Assembly: GCA_030432655.1 (NCBI GenBank)
Contig: JAUILA010000001.1
Location: 186,001 to 250,000, forward strand
DNA: 64,000 nucleotides
Source of the DNA: Bacteroidia bacterium
GTDB lineage: Bacteria > Bacteroidota > Bacteroidia > Cytophagales > Cyclobacteriaceae
Direction of reading: 5' to 3'
In this document: positions 7,488-16,752 of the stretch, in pieces
Layout of the letters: every line of letters begins with the position of its first letter
How positions within the stretch are numbered: the first letter of the stretch is position 1
Notes under the pieces: generated by a model
Told to the model about the DNA's origin: nothing
The model's database searches: none
The model's input: the letters and a program-made list of their open reading frames with translations, nothing else
Made by a program: the position numbers and the translations under genes

Positions 7488-10400
7488 ATGCGGCACCTTT
7501 TCGGCGTTATATTGATAAGCCTGCTGCCTGTGACCCTGATGGCACAACAGTCAAATGACCGCTGCAAATGGATATCCCAATTTAACACACCACTTTACCT
7601 GGACTCACTCAGTGTCATACCCGGCAGTGTCAGGCCGGAGGCAGAAGAAGCATCTGTTGTCCGGCTGGAAATAAGCGGTAAGTATATTCTGAGGTACAAC
7701 GGAGCGCTTGATTCGGTTCGCTTATGCTATAAGGTTTTTCCAATCGATTTTACCCGAAAATACGGGAGAAGGTCCATGGATATTTATGATTCGGCCGCTT
7801 TGTTTACTGCAAACAGCCGAGCTAAATCACCCGCGCTCATGGTTCATGAAGAGCTTTTTCCTACCGAAGGCATCAGAAAAAGCGGCACCATCAGCCGGGG
7901 TATTTCTTTTGGAAACAACCAGGATGTTTTTGTCAACTCCACCCTTAACCTTAACCTGGACGGGAAACTGACGGATAACCTGAATATACGGGCGTCCATT
8001 ACTGATCAGAATATCCCCTTCCAGCCGGAAGGGAACACACAGCAACTACAGGATTTTGATAATGTATTTATCGAGATATATAATGAAAAAGTCTCCCTGA
8101 CCGCGGGGGATGTAGTCCTCAGAAATCAACCCGGGCATTTTCTTCGGTATTATAAGAATGTCCAGGGGGGGCGGGCATCACTGCGCCATAATCCGTGGGG
8201 CGGTGAAGCCGAATCTTCACTGGGCATTTCGGTGGCAAAGGGCCAGTTTGAATCAGTGTTCATAACACCCCGGGAAGGGGTGCTCGGCCCGTACCGCATA
8301 CCCGGTCCGCCAGGCCAGACTTATGTCATCGTTCTTGCTAATTCAGAACGTGTCTACCTGGATGGAGAATTACTTCAGCGCGGGTTTAACCAGGACTACG
8401 TGATCGATTATAATGCCGCCCAGATCACCTTTACCAACCGGGTCCTGATTACGGAATTTTCCAGGGTACGGGTAGACTATGAATACTCCGATCAGAATTA
8501 CAGCCGTTCCATTCTTGCCGGAAGCCATGAGCAGACCGCCGGGAAATGGTTTATCCGTGCCCAGGCATACAGTGAGTCGGATAACCGGAATCAGCCGCTA
8601 CTCGTGGATCTGGATGATGAGGATAAACAACGGCTTAGCGATGCCGGGGATAATCTTCGCCAGGCCTTTACTTCCGGGGCAGACAGTGTGGGTTTCAGCA
8701 ATGAAGAAGTTCTGTACGCAAAGAAAGATACAGTGACCAGTTCAGGTGAACCTGTCACTGTCTATCAATACAGCACGAATCCGGATAGTGCGTTTTACCG
8801 GGTGCGTTTTTCCCAGACGCAGGCAAACGGGGGGGATTATGTTGTCGACAGGGCGGTGGCTAACGGCCGGATATATAAATGGGTCTCACCGGTCAATGGC
8901 ATATCCCAAGGAACGTATACACCAGAGATTCTCCTGCCCGCCCCAAATCAGCGGCAGATGGCCACCGTTCGCGCAGAATTCTCACCAAATGAATATGAAA
9001 AAGTGTTCACCGAGACTGCGTTCAGTAAATATGATAAGAACCTGTACAGTGAAAAGGATTCAGACGATGACAACGGGATGGCGGTGCTAGCCGGCATTAG
9101 TTCTGAAGGAAGACCACTTGGCAAAGAATATATGCTTGAGGCGTTTACCGATGTGGAATGGGACCACCGTAATTTTTCACGAATCGACCGTTTCCGTGCT
9201 GTGGAGTTTAACCGCGACTGGAATTTTTCACCGGTCAACGACACTACTACAGCTACTGACCGCATTGTCAATGCGGGAGTGGGGGCTGTTAAGAATGAGG
9301 ATCAGTTGCTGCGCTACAGGATCACCTACCGTAATCGTGAGTCATACGTGGATGGCTTTCAGCATAGTGCTGAAGTACGGCAGAAGTGGAAGAAGGTATA
9401 TTTTAACGGAAACCTGTTTCAAATGAACAACGAAGTGGAGGACATGTCAGCAGCATGGACACGGCTTCATACGGATATTTCCTATCGCACACCCCACATC
9501 GTGCCAGGATACCAGTTCCGCCTCGATCATAATGAAATAATGCTGGGGGAAAAAGACAGTTCCTATATGTACTTTGATGAACATGTGGGATATCTCAGGA
9601 GCGGTGAGGATAGTCCGCTGAGTTTTGATGTCCGTTACAGCTACCGGGAAGACAAACGTCCGGTGAATGGCGTCCTGATTGATTATTCTACATCCAATAC
9701 CTCACGAATGCTTCTATCCCGGCAATGGGAACACCAGCGTCTTCAGTTTACCGGTACATACCGGCAGCTCCATCTTATGCAACAGCAAGTGGATGAGGAG
9801 ACTATATCAGGGAGGCTGGACTGGCAGGGAAGTTTCTGGGAGAATGCCTTGCGGGCCGATGTAACCTATTCGGTATCTAACAGCCAGGAATTGCGCAGGG
9901 AATATGTGTTTATCAGCGTTCCGCCTGGTGAAGGAACTCATACGTGGCGTGATCTGAATGAGGATAATGTCCAGGATCTGAATGAGTTTTTTATAGCCAG
10001 AAATCCGGACGAACGAAACTATGCCAAGATATTTGTTCCCACTGATGAATTCATTACTGCGTTTCAGAATTTGTTGGTTGCCCAGGTTCAGCTGAATGCA
10101 CCTCGCGGCTGGCGTCAGGCCGGGGGATTGAAACAATTACTTGGCAAGTTTTCTAACAACAGCTCATGGACTTCAGATAACAAGACCACGAGCGATGAAC
10201 TGGCGGATAAACTTTTTGCTTTCGCCCGACCGGTAGATGAAAGTCTTATTCTTGCAGAACGATCGGTTTTCCGGTCCACCACTTTTTTTAACCGGAGCCA
10301 TGCCGTTTACGGAGCCGAATTCTCGGTGTTTGATGCGAGGAACAAGCAGTTGCTGACCAACGGATTTGAATCACAGGCAAGCAAGTCCTATCAACTAATT

Positions 10401-10907
10401 ATACGCTATAACCCTGTTCGAATGATAAATTTCAAGCTGGCAACATCCACCGGCTCCAGCGAGGTGGCATCTGATTTCCTGGAAAACCGCAATTACCTGA
10501 TCAGTGAATACGGGCTATCACCGGAAGCAGCCTGGCAGCCTGGCAATACCACGCGATTTACCTTCAGGTATGATTATGAGTATAAAGAAAATTTGTCAGA
10601 GGAAACCGATGATGCCTGGTCCCGGACGCATGAATACCTGATGGAATTCCGTTATGCAAAGGCGGTAAACAGCACCCTTAATGCCCGTATCAGCCTGATC
10701 AACATCGAATTTGAAGGGGATGCCAATACGCCGTTGGGATATGATCTTCTGAACGCACTGAACCCGGGCAGAAATATTACCTGGTCGCTGAACTGGCAGC
10801 AGCGAGTAGCCAAAGGATTACAATTAAATCTCATTTATGACGGGCGAACTTCCAAGGATACCCGGGTAATTCATACCGGAAGGGTACAGGTCAGTGCCTT
10901 GTTCTGA
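7488..10907 (+). CDS. Large exported protein, predicted outer-membrane beta-rich protein
   Basis: 1139 residues from the ATG at 7488, which opens a clear signal peptide (MRHLFGVILISLLPVTLMAQ). An in-frame ATG at 7308 would put 60 polar residues, overlapping the kinase, before the signal peptide and is rejected. The mature protein has an early segment ISRGISFGNNQDVFVNSTLN and GKLTDNLNIRASITDQNI, then long runs of alternating polar/aromatic beta-strands (YSYREDKR, FRYDYEYKE, SLNWQQRVAK) up to the end, as in outer-membrane barrels. The N-terminal pattern faintly recalls SprA-like cell-surface proteins, but I do not recognise the family. It starts one base after the kinase stop. Confidence 0.75.
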   Translation: MRHLFGVILISLLPVTLMAQQSNDRCKWISQFNTPLYLDSLSVIPGSVRPEAEEASVVRLEISGKYILRYNGALDSVRLCYKVFPIDFTRKYGRRSMDIYDSAALFTANSRAKSPALMVHEELFPTEGIRKSGTISRGISFGNNQDVFVNSTLNLNLDGKLTDNLNIRASITDQNIPFQPEGNTQQLQDFDNVFIEIYNEKVSLTAGDVVLRNQPGHFLRYYKNVQGGRASLRHNPWGGEAESSLGISVAKGQFESVFITPREGVLGPYRIPGPPGQTYVIVLANSERVYLDGELLQRGFNQDYVIDYNAAQITFTNRVLITEFSRVRVDYEYSDQNYSRSILAGSHEQTAGKWFIRAQAYSESDNRNQPLLVDLDDEDKQRLSDAGDNLRQAFTSGADSVGFSNEEVLYAKKDTVTSSGEPVTVYQYSTNPDSAFYRVRFSQTQANGGDYVVDRAVANGRIYKWVSPVNGISQGTYTPEILLPAPNQRQMATVRAEFSPNEYEKVFTETAFSKYDKNLYSEKDSDDDNGMAVLAGISSEGRPLGKEYMLEAFTDVEWDHRNFSRIDRFRAVEFNRDWNFSPVNDTTTATDRIVNAGVGAVKNEDQLLRYRITYRNRESYVDGFQHSAEVRQKWKKVYFNGNLFQMNNEVEDMSAAWTRLHTDISYRTPHIVPGYQFRLDHNEIMLGEKDSSYMYFDEHVGYLRSGEDSPLSFDVRYSYREDKRPVNGVLIDYSTSNTSRMLLSRQWEHQRLQFTGTYRQLHLMQQQVDEETISGRLDWQGSFWENALRADVTYSVSNSQELRREYVFISVPPGEGTHTWRDLNEDNVQDLNEFFIARNPDERNYAKIFVPTDEFITAFQNLLVAQVQLNAPRGWRQAGGLKQLLGKFSNNSSWTSDNKTTSDELADKLFAFARPVDESLILAERSVFRSTTFFNRSHAVYGAEFSVFDARNKQLLTNGFESQASKSYQLIIRYNPVRMINFKLATSTGSSEVASDFLENRNYLISEYGLSPEAAWQPGNTTRFTFRYDYEYKENLSEETDDAWSRTHEYLMEFRYAKAVNSTLNARISLINIEFEGDANTPLGYDLLNALNPGRNITWSLNWQQRVAKGLQLNLIYDGRTSKDTRVIHTGRVQVSALF

Positions 10908-11657
10908 TCAGCGATTCTTTAGTTTCTGCATTACCTTATTGGCAAATACAAAATCATCAAATTCCTTGATCCCCGAATGCATGATCTCATTTTTGTTTCC
11001 TTCCCAGACTTTATGACCCTGGTACAGGAAAATGATATTCTCCCCGATACCAAGCACGGAATTCATATCATGAGTTACCACAATGGTGGTAATATCGTAC
11101 TCTTCGGTGATTTCCATAATAAGGTCATCGATCAGGATAGACGTCTGCGGATCAAGACCGGAATTCGGTTCATCACAGAAGAGGTAATTACTGTTGTTAA
11201 CGATAGCACGGGCAATCCCCACCCGCTTTTTCATACCTCCTGATATTTCCGAAGGCATCTTTTTGTTCTGGCCTTCCAGTCCGACCCTTTCCAGGCAAAA
11301 ATTAACCCGGTCAATCTTTTCGGAAGAGGACATTTTAGTAAGTACATTCAGCGGAAACATCACATTCTCCTCCACTGTTTTGGAGTCAAACAACGCCCCG
11401 CCCTGAAAGAGCATCCCAATCTGCCGTCTGACCTCTGTTTTCTGATCCCGGTTGGCATGGGTAAAGTCAAGTCCGTCGTATTTTACCGTTCCTGTATCAG
11501 GGGGTATCAGGCCGACAATACATTTCAAAAGAACACTTTTCCCGGTACCACTGGAGCCAATGATCAGGTTAGGCATTCCCTTTTTAAAGGTGGCACTGAT
11601 CCCCTCAAGGACATTCTTGTCGCCAAATGACTTCGATATGTTCTCAATTTCGATCAT
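10908..11657 (-). CDS. MlaF-type ABC transporter ATP-binding protein
   Basis: 249 residues. Walker A is GSSGTGKSVLLK, the signature is EISGGMKKRVGIARA, Walker B is LFCDEPNSGLDP, and the H-loop is VVTHD. The ISGGMKKR signature and the adjacent MlaE permease place it in the Mla/Ttg2/TGD3 group, which moves phospholipids between the two membranes. It is the second gene of the pair and overlaps the permease by 4 bases. Its stop abuts the stop of the convergent envelope-protein gene. No MlaD substrate-binding gene is seen beside it. Confidence 0.88.
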   Translation of the reverse strand: MIEIENISKSFGDKNVLEGISATFKKGMPNLIIGSSGTGKSVLLKCIVGLIPPDTGTVKYDGLDFTHANRDQKTEVRRQIGMLFQGGALFDSKTVEENVMFPLNVLTKMSSSEKIDRVNFCLERVGLEGQNKKMPSEISGGMKKRVGIARAIVNNSNYLFCDEPNSGLDPQTSILIDDLIMEITEEYDITTIVVTHDMNSVLGIGENIIFLYQGHKVWEGNKNEIMHSGIKEFDDFVFANKVMQKLKNR

Positions 11658-12382
11658 AGTAATAATTGAGCAAGCAAATAATCCGCCGTTAGCACAGCAA
11701 TTACACTTTGTGTTACGGCAGCCGTACTTGCCTGGCCCACTTCCAGCGCTCCCCCGCGGGTATAGAAACCTTTAAAACAGGAAATTGAGGCCACAAGAAA
11801 GGCAAAAGCAAATGATTTTATAAGAGCGAAAGTGACGGTAAATTCATTGAATTCGAAACGTATTCCGTAGATGTATTCATAAGGAGTAATTACTCCCGTC
11901 AGTGTACCGGCCAGGTACCCGCCAAACAGGGAAAGCAAGGCTGACAATATCACCAGTAGCGGGTACATCATCAGGGATGCCAGAATTTTCGGGAGTACCA
12001 GGTAGGAAGCGGAGTTGATCCCCATCACCTCCAGGGCATCGATCTGCTCGGAAATACGCATGGTGCCCAGTCCGCTCGACAGACTGGAACCCACTTTTCC
12101 TGCAAAGATCACGGCAATAATGGTTGGTGATAATTCAAGAAGGGTCATGTCGCGAACTACGAGGGATATGACGTAGTCAGGGATAAGCGGACTTACCAGG
12201 TTATATGCTGTCTGGATGGTGGTCACCGCACCTATAAAAAAGGATACGAGTGAAACCAGGAAGATAGAATTAATGCCAATCTTGACACATTCCTCCATGG
12301 TCAGGTTGAAGTAGGTCTTAAAAGATTCCCGGTTGACTAATAATGTCCCTAAAAAAATAAAATACTTTCCGAGAGTTTCCAT
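11654..12382 (-). CDS. MlaE family ABC transporter permease
   Basis: 242 residues with five or six membrane helices. Family marks are FFIGAVTTIQTAYNLVS, RDMTLLELSPTIIAVIFAGKVGSSLSSGLGTM and EQIDALEVMGINSASYLVLP, the classic MlaE core. It forms the membrane channel for the ATPase encoded directly downstream with a 4-base overlap. Together they would support retrograde or anterograde lipid transport across the envelope. The upstream gene on the plus strand is divergent, so the promoter lies in 12383-12499. Confidence 0.9.
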   Translation of the reverse strand: METLGKYFIFLGTLLVNRESFKTYFNLTMEECVKIGINSIFLVSLVSFFIGAVTTIQTAYNLVSPLIPDYVISLVVRDMTLLELSPTIIAVIFAGKVGSSLSSGLGTMRISEQIDALEVMGINSASYLVLPKILASLMMYPLLVILSALLSLFGGYLAGTLTGVITPYEYIYGIRFEFNEFTVTFALIKSFAFAFLVASISCFKGFYTRGGALEVGQASTAAVTQSVIAVLTADYLLAQLLL

Positions 12383-12499
12383 TTAAACCGTTAACTTATG
12401 CCATCTGCAGGCCGTTCCCGGTCTCTGCATATCAGCGTGAAAGATAAGAAGAATCTGAGAAACTTCACGGCCGATGCAGGCAAACTGACAAATCAAGTT

Positions 12500-13204
12500 A
12501 TGAAACATACAGCGGTAATCACCGGAGGCACCAAAGGAATCGGAAAAGCCCTGATTGAAAAGGCTGCCTTAAACGGATATGATATTATTACCTGTGCCCG
12601 GGGAGAAGAATTCCTGGAGGCACTTCAGGAAGAAATTGAGGAGAAGTTCGATTGTACCCTGCTTTATCAGCGGACTGACCTTTCCGTCACCTCCGAGGTG
12701 AAAGCATTCGGAGAATTTGTACTCCATAATACGGAAAAGGTAGATCTGCTGATCAATAATGCAGGTCTTTTTATCCCGGGCTCAGTACACAGCGAAGCCG
12801 AAGGGGCACTGGAAGAGATGATCCATACCAATCTGTATTCGGCCTATCACCTCACACGCATTCTCCTGCCCCGCATGATGAAGCGTAAAAAAGGTCATAT
12901 TTTCAATATGTGTTCCACTGCTTCGATCATACCTTATGTTAATGGCGGGTCTTATTGCATATCCAAGTTTGCCTTACTGGGCATGTCGAAGGTACTGCGT
13001 GAGGAAATGAAAGAACATGGCATCAGGGTGACCTCGGTAATGCCCGGTGCGACGCTGACCGCGAGCTGGGAAGGGACCGAACTGCCGGAATCGCGGTTTA
13101 TGAAGGCGGGTGATGTGGCCGAAGCCGTTTGGACAGCCTATGAATTATCGAAACATACCGTAATGGAAGAGCTGATCCTCCGTCCGCAGCTTGGCGATAT
13201 CTGA
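12500..13204 (+). CDS. Short-chain dehydrogenase/reductase (SDR)
   Basis: 234 residues. The nucleotide-binding motif is TGGTKGIGKA at the N-terminus (TGxxxGIG), NNAG follows at about residue 90, and the catalytic Ser and YCISK are in MCSTASIIPYVNGGSYCISK. This is a classical SDR, using NAD(P)H to reduce or oxidise an unknown carbonyl or alcohol. The frame is open back to 12398, but the ATG at 12500 puts the Rossmann strand at the N-terminus as in the family. It is followed 4 bases later by an alpha/beta hydrolase. Confidence 0.85.
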   Translation: MKHTAVITGGTKGIGKALIEKAALNGYDIITCARGEEFLEALQEEIEEKFDCTLLYQRTDLSVTSEVKAFGEFVLHNTEKVDLLINNAGLFIPGSVHSEAEGALEEMIHTNLYSAYHLTRILLPRMMKRKKGHIFNMCSTASIIPYVNGGSYCISKFALLGMSKVLREEMKEHGIRVTSVMPGATLTASWEGTELPESRFMKAGDVAEAVWTAYELSKHTVMEELILRPQLGDI

Positions 13205-13208
13205 GCTG

Positions 13209-13907
13209 ATGAATACTAATTTATTATTACTTCATGGCGCACTGGGGAGCAGACGTCAGCTGGATGAACTGGCCGGTCTTGTTGGTACGACCTGGAATAT
13301 CGAAAGCCACAATTTACCCGGACACGGAGGCCGGCCATTGCCGCAGAAGTATATGATTGACCATTTCGTTGAGGATACTGCCGAATTTATCAGAAACAAG
13401 TCAGGCGGACAAACAAGTATTTTTGGATTTTCCATGGGAGGGTATGTGGCACTGGAACTTGCCAGGAAGTACCCGGAGCTGGTAGGAAAAGTGGCAACGC
13501 TTGGAACAAAGTTTGACTGGACACCGGAAAGTGCCGATCGTGAGTCACTGCTGCTGGATACCGACAAGATGATTGAAAAAGTCCCCGCATTCACTGAATT
13601 GCTCAGGCACCGGCATGCACCGCAGGATTGGAAGAAAGTAGTATTCAAAACTAAAGATTTGCTTATGCGGTTAGGCAATGGTGAAGCGCGTATTATGTCG
13701 TCGTTTGCTTTGCTGCATCCGGTAAGGATTTTCAGGGGCGGATTGGATCAGATGGTTGGCCGGGATGAATCGGTCTATATTGCAGATCGCCTGGAAAACG
13801 GCAGATACGTTGAAATTCCGGGACTCAGGCATCCGATAGAGCAGGCTGATTCAGAAACGCTGGCCCGATACCTGCGGGATTTTTTACTTGACATGGATAA
13901 CGCGTGA
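13209..13907 (+). CDS. Alpha/beta fold hydrolase
   Basis: 232 residues. LLLLHGALGS holds the oxyanion-hole HG, GFSMGGYVALELA is the nucleophile elbow with the catalytic Ser, FRGGLDQMV probably supplies the acid, and LRHPIEQ the catalytic His. This is a MenH/BioH-like small hydrolase; the substrate is unknown. I chose the ATG at 13209, just after the SDR stop at 13204, because the six extra residues from 13191 overlap the SDR gene. The two genes are very likely an operon. Confidence 0.83.
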   Translation: MNTNLLLLHGALGSRRQLDELAGLVGTTWNIESHNLPGHGGRPLPQKYMIDHFVEDTAEFIRNKSGGQTSIFGFSMGGYVALELARKYPELVGKVATLGTKFDWTPESADRESLLLDTDKMIEKVPAFTELLRHRHAPQDWKKVVFKTKDLLMRLGNGEARIMSSFALLHPVRIFRGGLDQMVGRDESVYIADRLENGRYVEIPGLRHPIEQADSETLARYLRDFLLDMDNA

Positions 13908-13978
13908 AATCCCTCTTTTTTAAAGAACATTTCACGAACTTTGAAGTTTAACTATCGAAACCGGCAATAATTTAAAAC

Positions 13979-15961
13979 GTGGATACAGCACAAAAGGAAA
14001 CCAGAAAATACTGTCCCAGTCTGACTCACTATGAAAGGCGAAAAACCCGGGAAGTATTTATTGGAGATGTTCCGGTGGGTGGCGAAAACCCTATCCGGGT
14101 TCAGTCTATGACTACCATTGATACGATGGATACAGCAGGATCTGTGGAACAGACTATCCGTATGGTTGAATCAGGCTGCGAATACGTCAGGATCACCGCG
14201 CCAAGTATTAAGGAGGCGCAAAACCTGGAAGCAATCAAAAAAGAGCTGCGTTCACGTGGATACCAGGTCCCCCTTATTGCGGATATCCATTTTACACCGA
14301 ATGCGGCCGAACTGGCGGCACGGATTGTCGAAAAAGTTCGGGTTAATCCTGGAAACTACGCCGACAAAAAGCGGTTCGAGCAAATAGAATATACCGATGA
14401 ATCCTACCAGGCCGAACTGGAAAGGATCAGGGAAAAATTCACACCATTGGTGAAGATCTGCAAAGAACATGGGACCGCCATGCGCATAGGCACTAATCAT
14501 GGATCCCTTTCCGACCGCATCATGAGCCGGTATGGAGATACTCCGTTGGGCATGGTGGAATCAGCCCTTGAGTTTCTGCGCATCTGTGAGGATCTGAATT
14601 ACTACGACATTGTTTTGTCCATGAAGGCCAGCAATACCCAGGTAATGGTTCAGGCTTACCGGCTGCTTGTGGAAAAACTGGATGAGGAGGGACTGCAGCC
14701 TTACCCATTGCACCTCGGGGTTACCGAGGCGGGGGAAGGAGAGGACGGACGAATAAAAAGTGCCGTGGGTATCGGGACCCTCCTGGAAGACGGGCTGGGT
14801 GACACCGTCCGGGTGTCCCTGACCGAGGAACCCGAATTTGAAGCACCGGTTGCGCGGGCGTTAGTGGACAGGTACCTTAACCGGCCCGGTCACGAAAGTA
14901 TCCCGCCCCTTGAGTATATCCCGAAAGATCTCTACAGCTACGCACGAAGAGAAACATTCGAAGTAGAGAATTTTGGAGACGGAAATGTGCCCCGCGTAAT
15001 CGCCGATGTTTCCCGGCTCAAGGCGGGCCATTATAATGACCTTAAAGCGGTAGGCCATTTCTATCTCCCTGAACCTGATAAATGGAAAATGAATGACCTT
15101 GGAGCGGATTATCTTTATGCCGGCTCATCACCCGTTCCGTTTATGCTGCCAAACGGCCTGAAGCAGATTGTACACTACCAGGCCTGGAAGGAATCGGATG
15201 ATAAAGTCCATTGCCTTCCGTTATATTCTCCCGCTGAATATAAGGAACGTGACATGTCACATGAAACCCTGAATTTTCTGCGACTGAATACAAATGAGTG
15301 TGATGAGACTGTATTTCAGGCCATAGAGAATGACCAGACTCTTGTGCTGTGGCTGTACACATCGAATGAACACGCCATGCCGGCGATCCGCCGCGTCTTT
15401 TTCGAGTTACTCAGGCGGGGCTTAAAACACCCGGTTGTCATTGAACGGGCGTTTGCAGATCTGCCTGAAGACAAATTGCAGTTATATGCCGCCACGGATA
15501 TGGGCGGATTGCTGATCGACGGACTGGGAGACGGGGTAATGCTGGGTGTGGAGAATACCTCATCATCAGAACATGATGAACATATTACTTTGGTGGAAAA
15601 TTATAATAAGACGGCCTTTGGCATTCTTCAGGCGGCCCGGACCAGGATGACGAAAACGGAGTACATCAGTTGTCCGTCCTGCGGACGAACCCTTTTCGAC
15701 CTTCAGGAAACGACGGCCATGATCAGAAAGAGAACCGATCATCTTAAAGGCGTCAAGATCGGAATTATGGGATGTATCGTAAACGGACCGGGAGAGATGG
15801 CGGATGCGGATTACGGGTATGTTGGATCTGGCAAAGGAAAGATTACCTTGTACAAGGGCCAGGATGTTGTGAAACGGGGGGTGCCGTCTGAGCAGGCGGT
15901 AGACGAACTAATTGAAATAATCCGGGAAGACGGGAACTGGACCGAACCGGAACGGAGTTAA
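13979..15961 (+). CDS. ispG: 4-hydroxy-3-methylbut-2-enyl-diphosphate synthase, long form
   Basis: 660 residues from a GTG start. It catalyses the penultimate step of the MEP isoprenoid pathway using a 4Fe-4S cluster. The N-terminal barrel is marked by NPIRVQSMTTIDTMDT, PLIADIHFTP and VRVNPGNYADKKRFEQIEYT. The C-terminal cluster domain has SCPSCGRTLFDLQ and GIMGCIVNGPGEMADADYGY with the cysteine ligands intact. Its length is nearly double the E. coli type because of an inserted domain (roughly residues 300-520), the arrangement found in Bacteroidota, Chlamydiae and plants. The next small gene overlaps its stop codon by one base. Confidence 0.96.
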   Translation: MDTAQKETRKYCPSLTHYERRKTREVFIGDVPVGGENPIRVQSMTTIDTMDTAGSVEQTIRMVESGCEYVRITAPSIKEAQNLEAIKKELRSRGYQVPLIADIHFTPNAAELAARIVEKVRVNPGNYADKKRFEQIEYTDESYQAELERIREKFTPLVKICKEHGTAMRIGTNHGSLSDRIMSRYGDTPLGMVESALEFLRICEDLNYYDIVLSMKASNTQVMVQAYRLLVEKLDEEGLQPYPLHLGVTEAGEGEDGRIKSAVGIGTLLEDGLGDTVRVSLTEEPEFEAPVARALVDRYLNRPGHESIPPLEYIPKDLYSYARRETFEVENFGDGNVPRVIADVSRLKAGHYNDLKAVGHFYLPEPDKWKMNDLGADYLYAGSSPVPFMLPNGLKQIVHYQAWKESDDKVHCLPLYSPAEYKERDMSHETLNFLRLNTNECDETVFQAIENDQTLVLWLYTSNEHAMPAIRRVFFELLRRGLKHPVVIERAFADLPEDKLQLYAATDMGGLLIDGLGDGVMLGVENTSSSEHDEHITLVENYNKTAFGILQAARTRMTKTEYISCPSCGRTLFDLQETTAMIRKRTDHLKGVKIGIMGCIVNGPGEMADADYGYVGSGKGKITLYKGQDVVKRGVPSEQAVDELIEIIREDGNWTEPERS

Positions 15962-16197
15962 TGAAAAAAACAGGACACATGAGCGAAATGAATCAAAAGG
16001 CAGAAGAGAAAGTTTCTCAACGGCCAACGCTGAAAGAATATCTTGATCTCGGACCGATGTGGGGTTATTTTTTCAGAAAGAAAGATCCGAACAGACCATC
16101 GAATTTCAATATTCGCATGATGCATGGGATCAACAAGATATCCATTCTAATTTTTCTTGCCGGTATCATATACCTTGTCATCAAGAATGTCTTCTGA
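15961..16197 (+). CDS. Small membrane protein, DUF6728-like
   Basis: 78 residues. The centre YLDLGPMWGYFFRKKDPNRP and NFNIRMMHGINKISILIF is followed by one C-terminal membrane helix. I recall this pattern from a small Bacteroidota family (DUF6728), function unknown. The ATG overlaps the ispG stop (TAATG), but ATGs at 15979 and 15988 are also possible starts. It is probably in the ispG operon. Confidence 0.65.
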   Translation: MKKTGHMSEMNQKAEEKVSQRPTLKEYLDLGPMWGYFFRKKDPNRPSNFNIRMMHGINKISILIFLAGIIYLVIKNVF

Positions 16198-16199
16198 GT

Positions 16200-16556
16200 A
16201 TGCACATTGAATCTTTCCGTGATCTTTGCCTCAGCAAACCCGGTACAACGGAGGAAATGCCATTCGGTAATGACACCCTGGTATTCAAGGTGCTGGGCAA
16301 AATTTATGCCCTCACGGATATTAATGAATTCAGCCGGATAAGCCTTAAATGTGATCCTGAACGGGCAGTTCGTCTTAGGGAACAGTATGATTCAGTTATT
16401 CCCGGGTACCACCTGAACAAGAAGCACTGGAATACCATTCTGATCGACGGCCACCTGTCCGACCCGCAACTGGTGGAGCTCATTGATCACAGCTATGATC
16501 TGGTGCGTGCAAGTCTTCCAGCCGGGAAAAAGGAGCAGCTGAAAAATATGACCTGA
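16200..16556 (+). CDS. MmcQ/YjbR family protein
   Basis: 118 residues. Family marks are FRDLCLSKPGTTEEMPFGNDTLVFKV, then GYHLNKKHWNTILIDG and the C-terminal HSYDLVRASLP. MmcQ/YjbR proteins have a CyaY-like double-wing fold and may bind DNA; their role is unsettled. I chose the ATG at 16200, which begins at the family's usual N-terminus and lies 2 bases after the preceding stop. The longer open frame from 16059 overlaps the DUF6728-like gene. Confidence 0.85.
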   Translation: MHIESFRDLCLSKPGTTEEMPFGNDTLVFKVLGKIYALTDINEFSRISLKCDPERAVRLREQYDSVIPGYHLNKKHWNTILIDGHLSDPQLVELIDHSYDLVRASLPAGKKEQLKNMT

Positions 16557-16752
16557 CCGGCCGTTTATTCCCTCCAAAGTATCAAAATTCTTTCCGCGTA
16601 AGGTTATCCTCTGGTTTTAAATCGTATTTTATTATTTTTACCTTAACTTGGAATAATTACGGTATACCAATTATTTTTTTAGTGATCATGACGCTAAAAC
16701 AGTCGGGTGGAACGTTCTTATTCATACGTTGCAAACGGGCTGTATTTTTTTA

